From NCBI RefSeq assembly GCF_003574735.1, contig NZ_QORW01000001.1, forward strand, positions 434,001 through 498,000: 64,000 nucleotides of DNA. The letters are read 5' to 3'. The position numbers were made by a program, and so were the translations under genes. Shown here piece by piece: positions 52,053 to 59,314 of the stretch. This DNA is from Dongia deserti. GTDB lineage: Bacteria; Pseudomonadota; Alphaproteobacteria; Dongiales; Dongiaceae. The notes beneath the pieces are model-generated. The model was given only the letters and a program-made list of their open reading frames with translations, did not search any database and was not told the DNA's origin. The first letter of the stretch is position 1. Every line of letters starts with the position of its first letter.

Positions 52053-53324
52053 TCAGGTGAGCGCGCCGGCGGTCTCGCTCTTCGCGATCCTGGGCTCGCC
52101 GAACAGGAAGCCTTGCCCGAAATCGACGTGCAAATCCAGCACTTCCAGTAGCATGGACTCGGTCTCGATGCGCTCGATGACGAGGTCGATGGCGTAGGAA
52201 TCGAGGGTTCGCTTGAGCAGCTTCGGATCGTTGCCGAGCAGGCCGCTGCGCGCCGCTTCCATCACGCGGCCAGCCTCCAGTTTCAGGAAGCGGAAGTGCC
52301 GGCCCGACAAGGTCGCGGCGTCGATATCGAGATCGCCGACCTGGTCCATGGAAAAGCGGAAGCCCATCTGCGCTAGCCGGTCGAGATCGCGCCACAGCGA
52401 TTCGTCGGCCTCGCGCAGTGCGCGCTGCGGGAATTCGAAGACCAGAGCCGGTGCCAGCTCGATATTCTGCGACATCAGCTGGATGAAATCGCGGAAGAAG
52501 CCGCGGTCCGCCAGCGTATGCGGCGAGATGTTGAGGAAGAAGCCGACATTGGCGTTGCTCTTGCGGAGGCGCCGCAAGGTCTGGATGCAGCGGAACAGCA
52601 ACAGGTTGTCGATCGCAGTCACCAGGCCGTGGCGCTCCGCGACCTCGAGATACTGCTCCGGCACGATGATCCGGCCGTCATTGGTGCGCACCCGCGAATA
52701 GCATTCGAAGAAGCGCCGCTTGCGCTGCGGCAAGCTGACGATCGGCTGCAGCGCCAATTCGACCGCGTTCTCGCGCAGGCCTTCGCGCACCAGGTCGAGA
52801 ATCGTCTGTTCGTCCAATCCTTCGGCCAGGGGCGGCATCGGCAGGGAAGAGGCGGCCGCGGCAACGCCATTCTCAGCCGGGGCTGCAGTAGGCTTCAGAG
52901 GCGTAGACGCGGGCGCCGCTGCTTGCGATGCCGGCGATCCGGCGCGCGCCGAGTAGAGCCGCTCCACCAGCGACTGCAGCACCTTCACCTCCGCGATGAC
53001 GGCGCCGACATTCTGCTCCGGCCGCGCCTGCAGATCTGAGAGCGCGTTGCGCACCTGTGCAAGATCACCTTCAAGCCGGCGCTGCACGCGCTCGAGATGC
53101 GCAATCGCTTCCATCGCACCGGCGACCTCGCCGTCGGCGCGTTCGCGGGCGCGCATCAGCGCGTACGCCAGATGCAGCAACGCACCGCTCAGCAGCACCA
53201 GCAATCCGAACACCAGGGCCATTCCGGGCGCGAGGCCCGCCACGCGCGGCGGCCATCCCGACGCGATGATCGCGGCCGGCACGATGTAGATCAGGCAAGG
53301 CAGAAAGGCGCGAAATCCCGACAT
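52053..53324 (-). CDS. TipF-like membrane protein with partly degenerate EAL domain
   Basis: A 423-residue protein with two N-terminal membrane helices (about 5-55), a coiled coil (about 58-115), an Ala/Pro linker (about 125-165) and a C-terminal EAL domain (about 175-415). The EAL glutamate is kept as Glu207 in FECYSR, the Asn in LNISPH, and QGFLFGEP at the end. The metal-binding DDFG reads Met326-Asp327-Gln-Val, so phosphodiesterase activity is doubtful. The layout and length match TipF of Caulobacter, a c-di-GMP receptor that places the flagellum at the TipN-marked pole. It heads a leftward group with the HAD and cyclase genes. Confidence 0.82.
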   Translation of the reverse strand: MSGFRAFLPCLIYIVPAAIIASGWPPRVAGLAPGMALVFGLLVLLSGALLHLAYALMRARERADGEVAGAMEAIAHLERVQRRLEGDLAQVRNALSDLQARPEQNVGAVIAEVKVLQSLVERLYSARAGSPASQAAAPASTPLKPTAAPAENGVAAAASSLPMPPLAEGLDEQTILDLVREGLRENAVELALQPIVSLPQRKRRFFECYSRVRTNDGRIIVPEQYLEVAERHGLVTAIDNLLLFRCIQTLRRLRKSNANVGFFLNISPHTLADRGFFRDFIQLMSQNIELAPALVFEFPQRALREADESLWRDLDRLAQMGFRFSMDQVGDLDIDAATLSGRHFRFLKLEAGRVMEAARSGLLGNDPKLLKRTLDSYAIDLVIERIETESMLLEVLDLHVDFGQGFLFGEPRIAKSETAGALT

Positions 53325-53375
53325 GCTGGTCTCAGGTCGTAACGCCGGCGTGGTTAATGCAACATTAAGGAGCGT

Positions 53376-54431
53376 TCATCGATGATCCAAGCCAATGGCG
53401 TCACCGATCGAGTTCAGGCCGTCGCGCTCGAGGCATTGCAGCAATTCCCGTTTCAATCGGTGTACGAGATAAGGCCCTTCGAACACCAGAGCGGAATAGA
53501 GCTGCACCAGGGACGCGCCGGCGCGAATCTTGGCATAGGCGTGCGCACCACTGGACACACCGCCGACGCCGATGAGCGGCAGCTTGCCCTGGGTCAGGCG
53601 ATAAAGCGCACGCAGCACGTTGATGGACGGTTCGAACAGCGGCCGGCCGCTCAGCCCGCCCACCTGCGCGGCGTAGCGTGCATCGAGCCCGGACGGCCGC
53701 GCGATCGTCGTATTGGTGGCGATGAGGCCGGCGAGCTTTCCTTCCAGCGCAACCTCGGCAATGTCGGCCAGATCCTGGTCGGTCAGATCCGGCGCAATCT
53801 TGAGCAGCAGCGGCGGTGGCGTGGGCGCGTCCGATTGAGCCAGGGCCGCATGGGTGCGCGCGACCAGCTGCGCCAGCGGCTCCTTGCCTTGCAACGCGCG
53901 CAGGCCCGGCGTATTCGGCGACGACACGTTGATGACCATGTAGTCACAGCGGCCGCCGAGCCGTTGCGCGGCCTCTTCATAGTCAGCGGCGGCATCCTCG
54001 GTATCCTTGTTCTTGCCGAGATTGATGCCAAGCAGGATGCCTTTCTCCGGCCATGTGTATCTGAGGCGCGCAGCCATCGCTTCCATGCCTTCATTGTTGA
54101 AGCCCATGCGATTGATGACTGCGCGGTCCTGATCAAGGCGGAACAGACGCGGGCGCGGGTTGCCGGGCTGTGGACGTGGCGTGACACTGCCGACCTCCAC
54201 GAATCCGAAGCCGAGGCGCGACGCTTGGCGCCAAGCCTTGGCATCCTTGTCGAACCCGGCGGCCAAGCCGATCGGATTGCCGAACTGGCGGCCCAGCACC
54301 TCGATCCGAAGGCGCGGATCGTCCTTCAAGGCGCCAATCGGCTGGTGGGCCAGGACCCATAGCGCCAGCCGATGGGCGCGCTCCGGATCAAGCCGCCAAA
54401 GCACTGGCCTTATAAGGGAATAAAAGTCCAT
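53376..54431 (-). CDS. pyrD: dihydroorotate dehydrogenase (quinone), class 2
   Basis: An FMN enzyme of 351 residues that oxidises dihydroorotate to orotate in pyrimidine synthesis and passes electrons to ubiquinone at the inner membrane. The class 2 N-terminal helix MDFYSLIRPVLWRLDPE is present. NVSSPNTPGLRALQG carries the class 2 catalytic serine, and GVGGVSSGAHAYAKI the FMN phosphate site. ATG 54431 starts the family N terminus. It is divergent from the S24 regulator gene. Confidence 0.95.
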   Translation of the reverse strand: MDFYSLIRPVLWRLDPERAHRLALWVLAHQPIGALKDDPRLRIEVLGRQFGNPIGLAAGFDKDAKAWRQASRLGFGFVEVGSVTPRPQPGNPRPRLFRLDQDRAVINRMGFNNEGMEAMAARLRYTWPEKGILLGINLGKNKDTEDAAADYEEAAQRLGGRCDYMVINVSSPNTPGLRALQGKEPLAQLVARTHAALAQSDAPTPPPLLLKIAPDLTDQDLADIAEVALEGKLAGLIATNTTIARPSGLDARYAAQVGGLSGRPLFEPSINVLRALYRLTQGKLPLIGVGGVSSGAHAYAKIRAGASLVQLYSALVFEGPYLVHRLKRELLQCLERDGLNSIGDAIGLDHR

Positions 54432-54688
54432 TATCGAAATCCCCCCAACTTGCCGCGGGTTTATACAGGCTGACTGTTATTTGGCCAAACCGCCCGTTGA
54501 ACTGCGGGACCGAGGCGCAAAAGAACCGATGATTTGTGGGTACCGGGCATACATCGTTGGAACTACCTATACCTCTGCGCTGAATATTTTCAGGTGGGAT
54601 GGGAGTACATTGCCTCCCGACCGAGAAGGGGCTTTCGGGTTTTTGGGTCGTTCGGACGCGGATGCGGCCCGATCATTGGGAGGGGTAA
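54432..54688. promoter_or_regulatory. 257-bp divergent leader between pyrD and the S24 regulator
   Basis: No credible gene lies here. The stretch is noticeably less GC-rich than its surroundings and must contain both divergent promoters. The GGGAGGGG at 54678-54685 is the ribosome site for the regulator ATG at 54689. If the regulator controls itself, its operator should lie here; I saw no clean palindrome. Confidence 0.45.
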
Positions 54689-55435
54689 ATGTTGAATAAT
54701 GGTATCGAGGGCGCTGTGGAACGTCCGAGCGAGACCAGCGTGCGTCCCGGTCTAGTTCCCATGCTCCAGCATGCGGATGTATGGCGCGGCATCGATCGTC
54801 TGGCGGCCAAGCATGGCCTGTCGGCATCGGGCCTGGCGCGGCGGGCGGGTCTTGATCCGACCGCCTTCAACCCGAGCAAGCGCATCACGCGCGAGGGACG
54901 GCCGCGCTGGCCGTCGACCGAATCGGTCGCCAAGATCCTGACCGTGACCGGCGAGAGCTTCTCCAGTTTCGTGTCGCTGACCGGCGCGCCCGGCACCGGC
55001 GAAGGCCAGGTGTTCCAGGGTGGCAAGCTCGCCGGCCGCGGTGCGGCGGGTAAGTCGATCCCGGTGGTCGCGCTGGCCCGGCTGGCGACCGAGAGCTGCT
55101 TCGATCAGAGCGGCCAGCCGGTGGGCAGCGCCTGGGGCCGCTTCAATGCGCCAGGTATCGTGGACCGCACCGCCTTCGCGATCGAGATCAACGGTCACGA
55201 GTTCGACCCGGTCTATCGCGACGGCGATATCGTCATCGCCTCGCCGGAACAGGAGGTGCGCCGCGGCGACCGGATCGTGGTTGGAACCACGTCGGGTTCG
55301 GTGCTGCTCCGCCGCGTCGGGCGGCAGGAAGCCGAAGGGCTTTACCTCGAATCGCTGACGGACACTGCCTCGGGCGCCTTCTTCAAATCCAGCGACATCC
55401 GCTGGATCGCGCGCGTGCTCTGGGCGACTCAATAA
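54689..55435 (+). CDS. S24/LexA-like helix-turn-helix regulator without protease serine
   Basis: A 248-residue regulator. The N-terminal helix-turn-helix (about 30-95) includes HGLSASGLARRAGLDPTAFNPS. The C-terminal LexA/CI-like S24 domain (about 120-245) has FAIEINGHEFDPVYRDGDIVI. In self-cleaving relatives the N-G-S-M motif provides the nucleophile; here it reads Asn168-Gly-His-Glu, so the serine is missing and autocleavage is not expected. Chromosomal proteins of this type are widespread in alphaproteobacteria and are not necessarily prophage remnants; no phage genes are nearby. ATG 54689 has a strong ribosome site. Confidence 0.85.
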   Translation: MLNNGIEGAVERPSETSVRPGLVPMLQHADVWRGIDRLAAKHGLSASGLARRAGLDPTAFNPSKRITREGRPRWPSTESVAKILTVTGESFSSFVSLTGAPGTGEGQVFQGGKLAGRGAAGKSIPVVALARLATESCFDQSGQPVGSAWGRFNAPGIVDRTAFAIEINGHEFDPVYRDGDIVIASPEQEVRRGDRIVVGTTSGSVLLRRVGRQEAEGLYLESLTDTASGAFFKSSDIRWIARVLWATQ

Positions 55436-55485
55436 CGACATTCATCACTATCGTTGGCGTCGGCTTAGCTGACTTGGGGAAGGAG

Positions 55486-55513
55486 CGGGCGATCGGTGCG
55501 AGCCGATCGCCCG
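55486..55513 (+). terminator. stem-loop terminator after the S24 regulator
   Basis: CGGGCGATCGG (55486-55496) pairs exactly with CCGATCGCCCG (55503-55513) across a 6-base loop, about 50 bp past the stop. TCTCATTTC follows, a weak T-rich tail. It is a good intrinsic terminator candidate. Confidence 0.7.
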
Positions 55514-55700
55514 TCTCATTTCAGCTGCGGCAATTTTCCGGCCCGCAGAAGCCGTTCGGCGTCGGAAATGCGATTCGCCACGGCGGACATTGTACCGGCA
55601 CACGTTTCGCCGCCTTTGCCGAACGAACGCAGCCTCGATTCAGACATCCCCTACCGCTATGCTCGCACGCGTTTGATAGAGAGAAGTCAGGGGCAGGAAC

Positions 55701-56543
55701 GTGGACAAGCTGAACTGGATCGACGGCAAGTGGGTCGAAGGCGATCCACTGATCATGAAAGCGTGGGATCAGGCGATCTGGCTGGGTGCGGCGATCTTTG
55801 ACGGCGCGCGCGCTTTCGATGGCTATGCGCCCGATCTCGACCTGCATTGCGAGCGAGCGATCCGCTCCGCCGCCAATCTCGGCCTCAAGTCGCCCAAGAG
55901 CCCGAAGGAGATCGAAGCCATCCTGCGCGAAGGCATCCGCAAATTCCCCCATGGCGTGCCGCTCTACCTGCGCCCCTTCATGTGGGCGGAGCGGGGCGGC
56001 CTTGTGCCCGATCCGGAGAGCACGCAGCTCATCATCTCGCTCAGCGTGACACCGCTGCCGCAGCCCGGGCCGATGTCGGTTTGCCTCACGAAATACCGCC
56101 GCCCCGGCCCCGATTCAGCCACCACCGACGCGAAGGCCGTCGGCCTCTATGCGCAGGCCGGCCGCGCGCAGGCCGAGGCACAACAGCGTGGCTTCGATGA
56201 CGCCGTGATGCTGAGCCCGGACGGATTCGTCGCGGAATTCTCGGGCTCCAACATCTTCATCGTGAGGGATGGCGTCGCCTTGACACCCAAGCCCAACGGC
56301 ACGTTCCTGAACGGCATCACACGGCAGCGCGTGCTGAAGCTGCTGCGCGACAGCGGCGTCAAGGCAGAAGAGCGCGACCTGACGGTGGAAGATCTCGACA
56401 CATGCGACGAGATGTTCTCCACCGGTAACTACGCCAAGGTGCTGCCGGTCACGCGCTACGAAACGCGCGACTTCCAGCCCGGCCCGGTCTATCGCCAGGC
56501 GCGCGAACTCTATTTCGAATACGCGAAGACGCAGCCGGTTTGA
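55701..56543 (+). CDS. class IV aminotransferase, probable branched-chain amino-acid aminotransferase
   Basis: A PLP enzyme of 280 residues in fold type IV. The PLP lysine is Lys145 in DAKAVGLYAQA, and the phosphate and substrate loops are in GFDDAVMLSPDGFVAEFSGSNIF and LNGITRQRVL. The likely reaction is transamination of leucine, isoleucine and valine with 2-oxoglutarate (IlvE type), though D-amino-acid or aminodeoxychorismate enzymes share the fold. GTG 55701 has a CAGGAACGT-like ribosome site. It stands alone between a terminator and an intergenic hairpin. Confidence 0.88.
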   Translation: MDKLNWIDGKWVEGDPLIMKAWDQAIWLGAAIFDGARAFDGYAPDLDLHCERAIRSAANLGLKSPKSPKEIEAILREGIRKFPHGVPLYLRPFMWAERGGLVPDPESTQLIISLSVTPLPQPGPMSVCLTKYRRPGPDSATTDAKAVGLYAQAGRAQAEAQQRGFDDAVMLSPDGFVAEFSGSNIFIVRDGVALTPKPNGTFLNGITRQRVLKLLRDSGVKAEERDLTVEDLDTCDEMFSTGNYAKVLPVTRYETRDFQPGPVYRQARELYFEYAKTQPV

Positions 56544-56554
56544 TGCCCTCTCGG

Positions 56555-56650
56555 GCTTGGCCCGACCATCCACGAATTTCGAAGAGCGTGATCCGACAGT
56601 CGCAAGCACCCTCGTCATGCCCATGCCGAGCATGGGGCATGACGAGGGTG
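56555..56650. repeat. dispersed repeat block plus near-perfect long hairpin
   Basis: Between two convergent genes. The first part (56555-56578) shares gcttgg, cga and atccacga.ttt blocks with the gap at 2831-2857. The second part is a hairpin: 56607-56626 pairs with 56630-56650 (caccctcgtcatgccc...), with a single extra base and a 3-base loop. It would form a very stable RNA stem on either strand. It is REP-like and may also terminate both genes. Confidence 0.65.
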
Positions 56651-56678
56651 TGAGTGGCGGCCGTCAGAGCTCTTTGCG

Positions 56679-57083
56679 CTACAACGTCAAATGGCGCGCG
56701 CGGGCGCCGCGTTCAATGGCGGCGGCGACCAGCTTGCCGATCTGCAGCTCGTAGCGCAGCAGGTCGAGCAGGCGCGCCTCCTCCCGCGTCACGCTGCTGT
56801 CGGCGGCGGCCACGTCGCAGGCGAGCGCATAGGCCGTCTCGCGCAGCTTCTCCGGCAGGCTGGCGCGGATCAGCTTCAGGATCTTCTCCAGGCCGTCTTC
56901 GCCTTTCAGCGTCTCGACGCAAGAGGCCGACGTCTTGGTGATCATCGACCTATCATAGTCCCGGAACACCGGTAGGTGCCCGACCATGTCCGACATTGCA
57001 CCCAATTCAGCATCCGACATGTCGCGGTCGGCAGCGGACATGATGACCATGGTGTAGATAAGGGCGGCGTGGTGGCTGATCAT
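56679..57083 (-). CDS. TerB-like all-helical protein
   Basis: A small soluble protein of 134 residues resembling the TerB (tellurite-resistance-associated) fold. The acidic repeats DRDMSDAELGAMSDMV and DVAAADSSVTREEARLLDLL are the two metal-binding-like helical hairpins of that family. TerB family proteins are common outside ter operons, and no other ter gene is here, so no resistance phenotype is implied. It is divergent from the AEC transporter gene by about 105 bp. Confidence 0.8.
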   Translation of the reverse strand: MISHHAALIYTMVIMSAADRDMSDAELGAMSDMVGHLPVFRDYDRSMITKTSASCVETLKGEDGLEKILKLIRASLPEKLRETAYALACDVAAADSSVTREEARLLDLLRYELQIGKLVAAAIERGARARHLTL

Positions 57084-57188
57084 CCGGTGGCTCGCTTTCT
57101 ACGTTTGCACTTGCGCGCACTCTAGCGGGCACGACCGGAAACTCAAGCCCTGGACCCGGCTTCAAGCCTCTGCCAAGGTCGCGGCCGC

Positions 57189-58124
57189 ATGGAAGCCGTC
57201 GTCAACGTCGTTCTCCCGGTCTTCGCCATTGTTCTTGCGGGTTTCGCCTGCGGGCGGATGCGCCTGCTGGGGAAAGGCGGCAGCGAGGCGTTGAACGGAT
57301 TCGTCTATTTCGCCGCGTTGCCGGCCTTGTTCTTCGGCTCGCTGGCGAAGGTCGAGTTGTCGCAGATCTTCAACTGGCCTTACCTCATCGCCTTTCTGCT
57401 TGGAATGCTGGCGACGGCGGTCGCGGCGCTCATCATCGGACGGCTGGTGTTCCGCACGCGCGGCCCAGCCCTGGCGGTGCAGAACATGGGCGCGCTGTTT
57501 TCCAACACGGGCTACATGGGCATTCCGCTCGCCATCACCGCGTTCGGCCGGGAGGCGGCGCTGCCTGCGATCCTGGCGACCATCGTGAATGGTGCGCTGA
57601 TCATGGGTCTCTACATCCTATGGATCGAGGCACAGCGCTCGACGGCAAGCCATCACTTGCACGTGGCGCGCGATGCTTTCGCCGGGGTGTTCCGGTCGCC
57701 GCTAGTGCTCTCGGCGATCGCCGGCATCCTGGCTTCCGCCTTCGCCTTCGACGTGCCGGCGCCATTGCTCACCTTCTGCGATATCATGGGCGCGGCGGCG
57801 CCGCCGGCGGCCTTGTTCGCCATGGGCCTGTTCATGGTCGGCAAGAGCTTCAAAGGCGATCTGGTCGAAGTCTCCGCCATGTCGGCCTTGAAGCTGATCC
57901 TGCATCCACTGGCGACGTTCGCGATCGTCCTGTGGCTGATCCCCATCGAGCCGGCCTGGCGCGATGTCCTGCTGCTGATGGCCGCCCTGCCGACGGGCTC
58001 GCTGGTGTTCGTGCTGGCCTCGCAGCACGACACCTATGTGCGGCGCGCGACGGGAATCATCCTTGGCAGCACGCTGGCCTCGGTCGTCACCTTGTCCTGG
58101 CTGCTGGACTATCTCGGCGTGTGA
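57189..58124 (+). CDS. AEC family transporter
   Basis: An inner-membrane transporter of 311 residues with about ten helices in two inverted halves. The conserved asparagine/glycine crossover is seen in QNMGALFSNTGYMGIPLA, and the second half has ALFAMGLFMVG and ALPTGSLVFVLASQ. Relatives (auxin efflux carrier/malonate type) move organic acids; the substrate is unknown. It converges with marR with about 15 bp between stops. Confidence 0.9.
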   Translation: MEAVVNVVLPVFAIVLAGFACGRMRLLGKGGSEALNGFVYFAALPALFFGSLAKVELSQIFNWPYLIAFLLGMLATAVAALIIGRLVFRTRGPALAVQNMGALFSNTGYMGIPLAITAFGREAALPAILATIVNGALIMGLYILWIEAQRSTASHHLHVARDAFAGVFRSPLVLSAIAGILASAFAFDVPAPLLTFCDIMGAAAPPAALFAMGLFMVGKSFKGDLVEVSAMSALKLILHPLATFAIVLWLIPIEPAWRDVLLLMAALPTGSLVFVLASQHDTYVRRATGIILGSTLASVVTLSWLLDYLGV

Positions 58125-58139
58125 GGAAGCCGGCGCCGG

Positions 58140-58580
58140 TCATCGCATTTCCTGCAAGGACGCAATGATTCGATGAAGCACGTCGCGTGTCGCGTCGAGC
58201 TGCTCGGCCGTGAGCAGCCGCGCCATCTTTTGATTTGAGCGGCGCGCCACCGCCGTGATCTTCGCAAGCGTCTCGTGACCACGCGGCGTCAGCTGAAGGA
58301 ACGGCGAGCGTTGGTGGCGGGGATTGGAGACATATTGTGCGAGACCGTCTGCGACCAGCTCATCGGCGATGCGCTGGACGCCTTGACGCGTGACGCCCAG
58401 TTCGCGCGCGGCGTCCGGTACGGTCCAATGTCCTTCCGACACAACCGACATGAGCTGCCAGCGCGCCTGGGTCTGGCCCACCTGCGCCGCGATTGCCTCG
58501 CCGGCGCGGCGCATCTCGCCGGCGGCTTGGAACACTCTGGCGACCAGCAGGGCGTAGGGATCGGACGAAGGTTTTCTCAT
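58140..58580 (-). CDS. MarR family transcriptional regulator
   Basis: A winged-helix repressor of 146 residues. The recognition helix is in WTVPDAARELGVTRQGVQRI and the wing in SNPRHQRSPFLQLTPRG. I set the start at ATG 58580: an earlier ATG (58628) would put the palindrome at 58593-58608 inside the coding region, while 58580 leaves it just upstream where a self-operator belongs. It is divergent from the hemerythrin gene by 68 bp, so one operator could control both. Confidence 0.88.
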   Translation of the reverse strand: MRKPSSDPYALLVARVFQAAGEMRRAGEAIAAQVGQTQARWQLMSVVSEGHWTVPDAARELGVTRQGVQRIADELVADGLAQYVSNPRHQRSPFLQLTPRGHETLAKITAVARRSNQKMARLLTAEQLDATRDVLHRIIASLQEMR

Positions 58581-58592
58581 CGGAGGCCATAT

Positions 58593-58608
58593 TGACAATA
58601 TATTGTCA
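58593..58608. promoter_or_regulatory. perfect 16-bp palindrome, probable MarR operator
   Basis: TGACAATATATTGTCA is an exact inverted repeat, 12 bp before the marR start and 40 bp before the hemerythrin start. A TTGACA at 58592-58597 could be the -35 of the hemerythrin promoter, so binding would block it. A looser copy (gcaacatatat) lies just to the right. Length, symmetry and place fit MarR-family operators. Confidence 0.75.
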
Positions 58609-58648
58609 TTTTGGCAACATATATCCATTATATCCCGGAGAGGAACGG

Positions 58649-59311
58649 ATGGCCAGGATCGATCTGTATCGCAACGTTCACAAGGGCCAGCGCGCGCACC
58701 TTTTCAGTCTTGCGGTGGCGCTGGGGCGTGTCGACCACGCGGATGCTTCGGCTGTCGCAGCGCTTGCCAGTGGCCTGCGCGCGGCAGTAGGCGAGTTGCA
58801 CCAGCACGCTGAGAACGAAGAGCGGTTCATTCACCCGCTGCTGCGCGCGCGGGCGCCCGAAGTTGCGGCGCGGCTGGAGCGAGAGCATCACGCCCTTGAG
58901 CCCGCATTGGCGGAGGTGGAGGAGATGCTGCGCGGCTTCGATGGTGCGGATGACCCGTTCAATGCCTGCGTGGAGCTCTATCGCGCCTGGTGCCGCATGG
59001 TTTCGGCCTATCTTGCGCATCTCGACGCTGAAGAGCGTGTGGGGATGGCCGCTTTGTGGGACACCTGCACGGATGATGAGATCTTCGCCGTGATCAGGGC
59101 GTTTACCGCCTCGCGGACGACAACGGACCAGATCAACGATCTGCGAAGCCAAGTGCCGGCCCTGTCGCCCCATGAACGCGCGATGCTGCTGGCCGGCATG
59201 ATGAAGAGCGGAGCTGTCCCCGCGGAACCAGTATGGACCAGCTTGGCGGGCGTGCTGCCCTCGCATGATCTCGCGCGGCTTCGGGCGGATGTCGGCATCG
59301 GCGTGGGCTGA
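58649..59311 (+). CDS. hemerythrin-like domain protein
   Basis: A soluble protein of 220 residues. The first 150 residues form a four-helix hemerythrin/HHE bundle, with histidines in GQRAHLF, LHQHAENEERFIHP, LEREHHALEP and AHLDAEER suited to a di-iron site that binds oxygen, nitric oxide or peroxide. The C-terminal 60 residues are helical and unassigned. A GGAGAGGA ribosome site precedes ATG 58649. It is probably controlled by the divergent MarR protein, suggesting an oxidative or nitrosative stress role (inference). It converges with the helicase gene with 3 bp between stops. Confidence 0.87.
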   Translation: MARIDLYRNVHKGQRAHLFSLAVALGRVDHADASAVAALASGLRAAVGELHQHAENEERFIHPLLRARAPEVAARLEREHHALEPALAEVEEMLRGFDGADDPFNACVELYRAWCRMVSAYLAHLDAEERVGMAALWDTCTDDEIFAVIRAFTASRTTTDQINDLRSQVPALSPHERAMLLAGMMKSGAVPAEPVWTSLAGVLPSHDLARLRADVGIGVG

Positions 59312-59314
59312 AGC

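Noticed and set aside
54481-54699. A short 72-codon frame upstream of the S24 regulator
   Set aside because: TTG start, no ribosome site, no recognisable sequence, and it runs into the regulator's ribosome site and start. It lies in the AT-richer leader.
54689-55435. Prophage remnant suggested by the CI/LexA-like regulator
   Set aside because: No integrase, structural or lysis genes and no attachment-site repeats are nearby, and it is flanked by pyrD and an aminotransferase gene. It looks like a resident chromosomal regulator.
56679-57083. Tellurite resistance locus
   Set aside because: Only a TerB-like fold is present. None of terA, terC, terD or terE is nearby, and TerB-like proteins are common without resistance.
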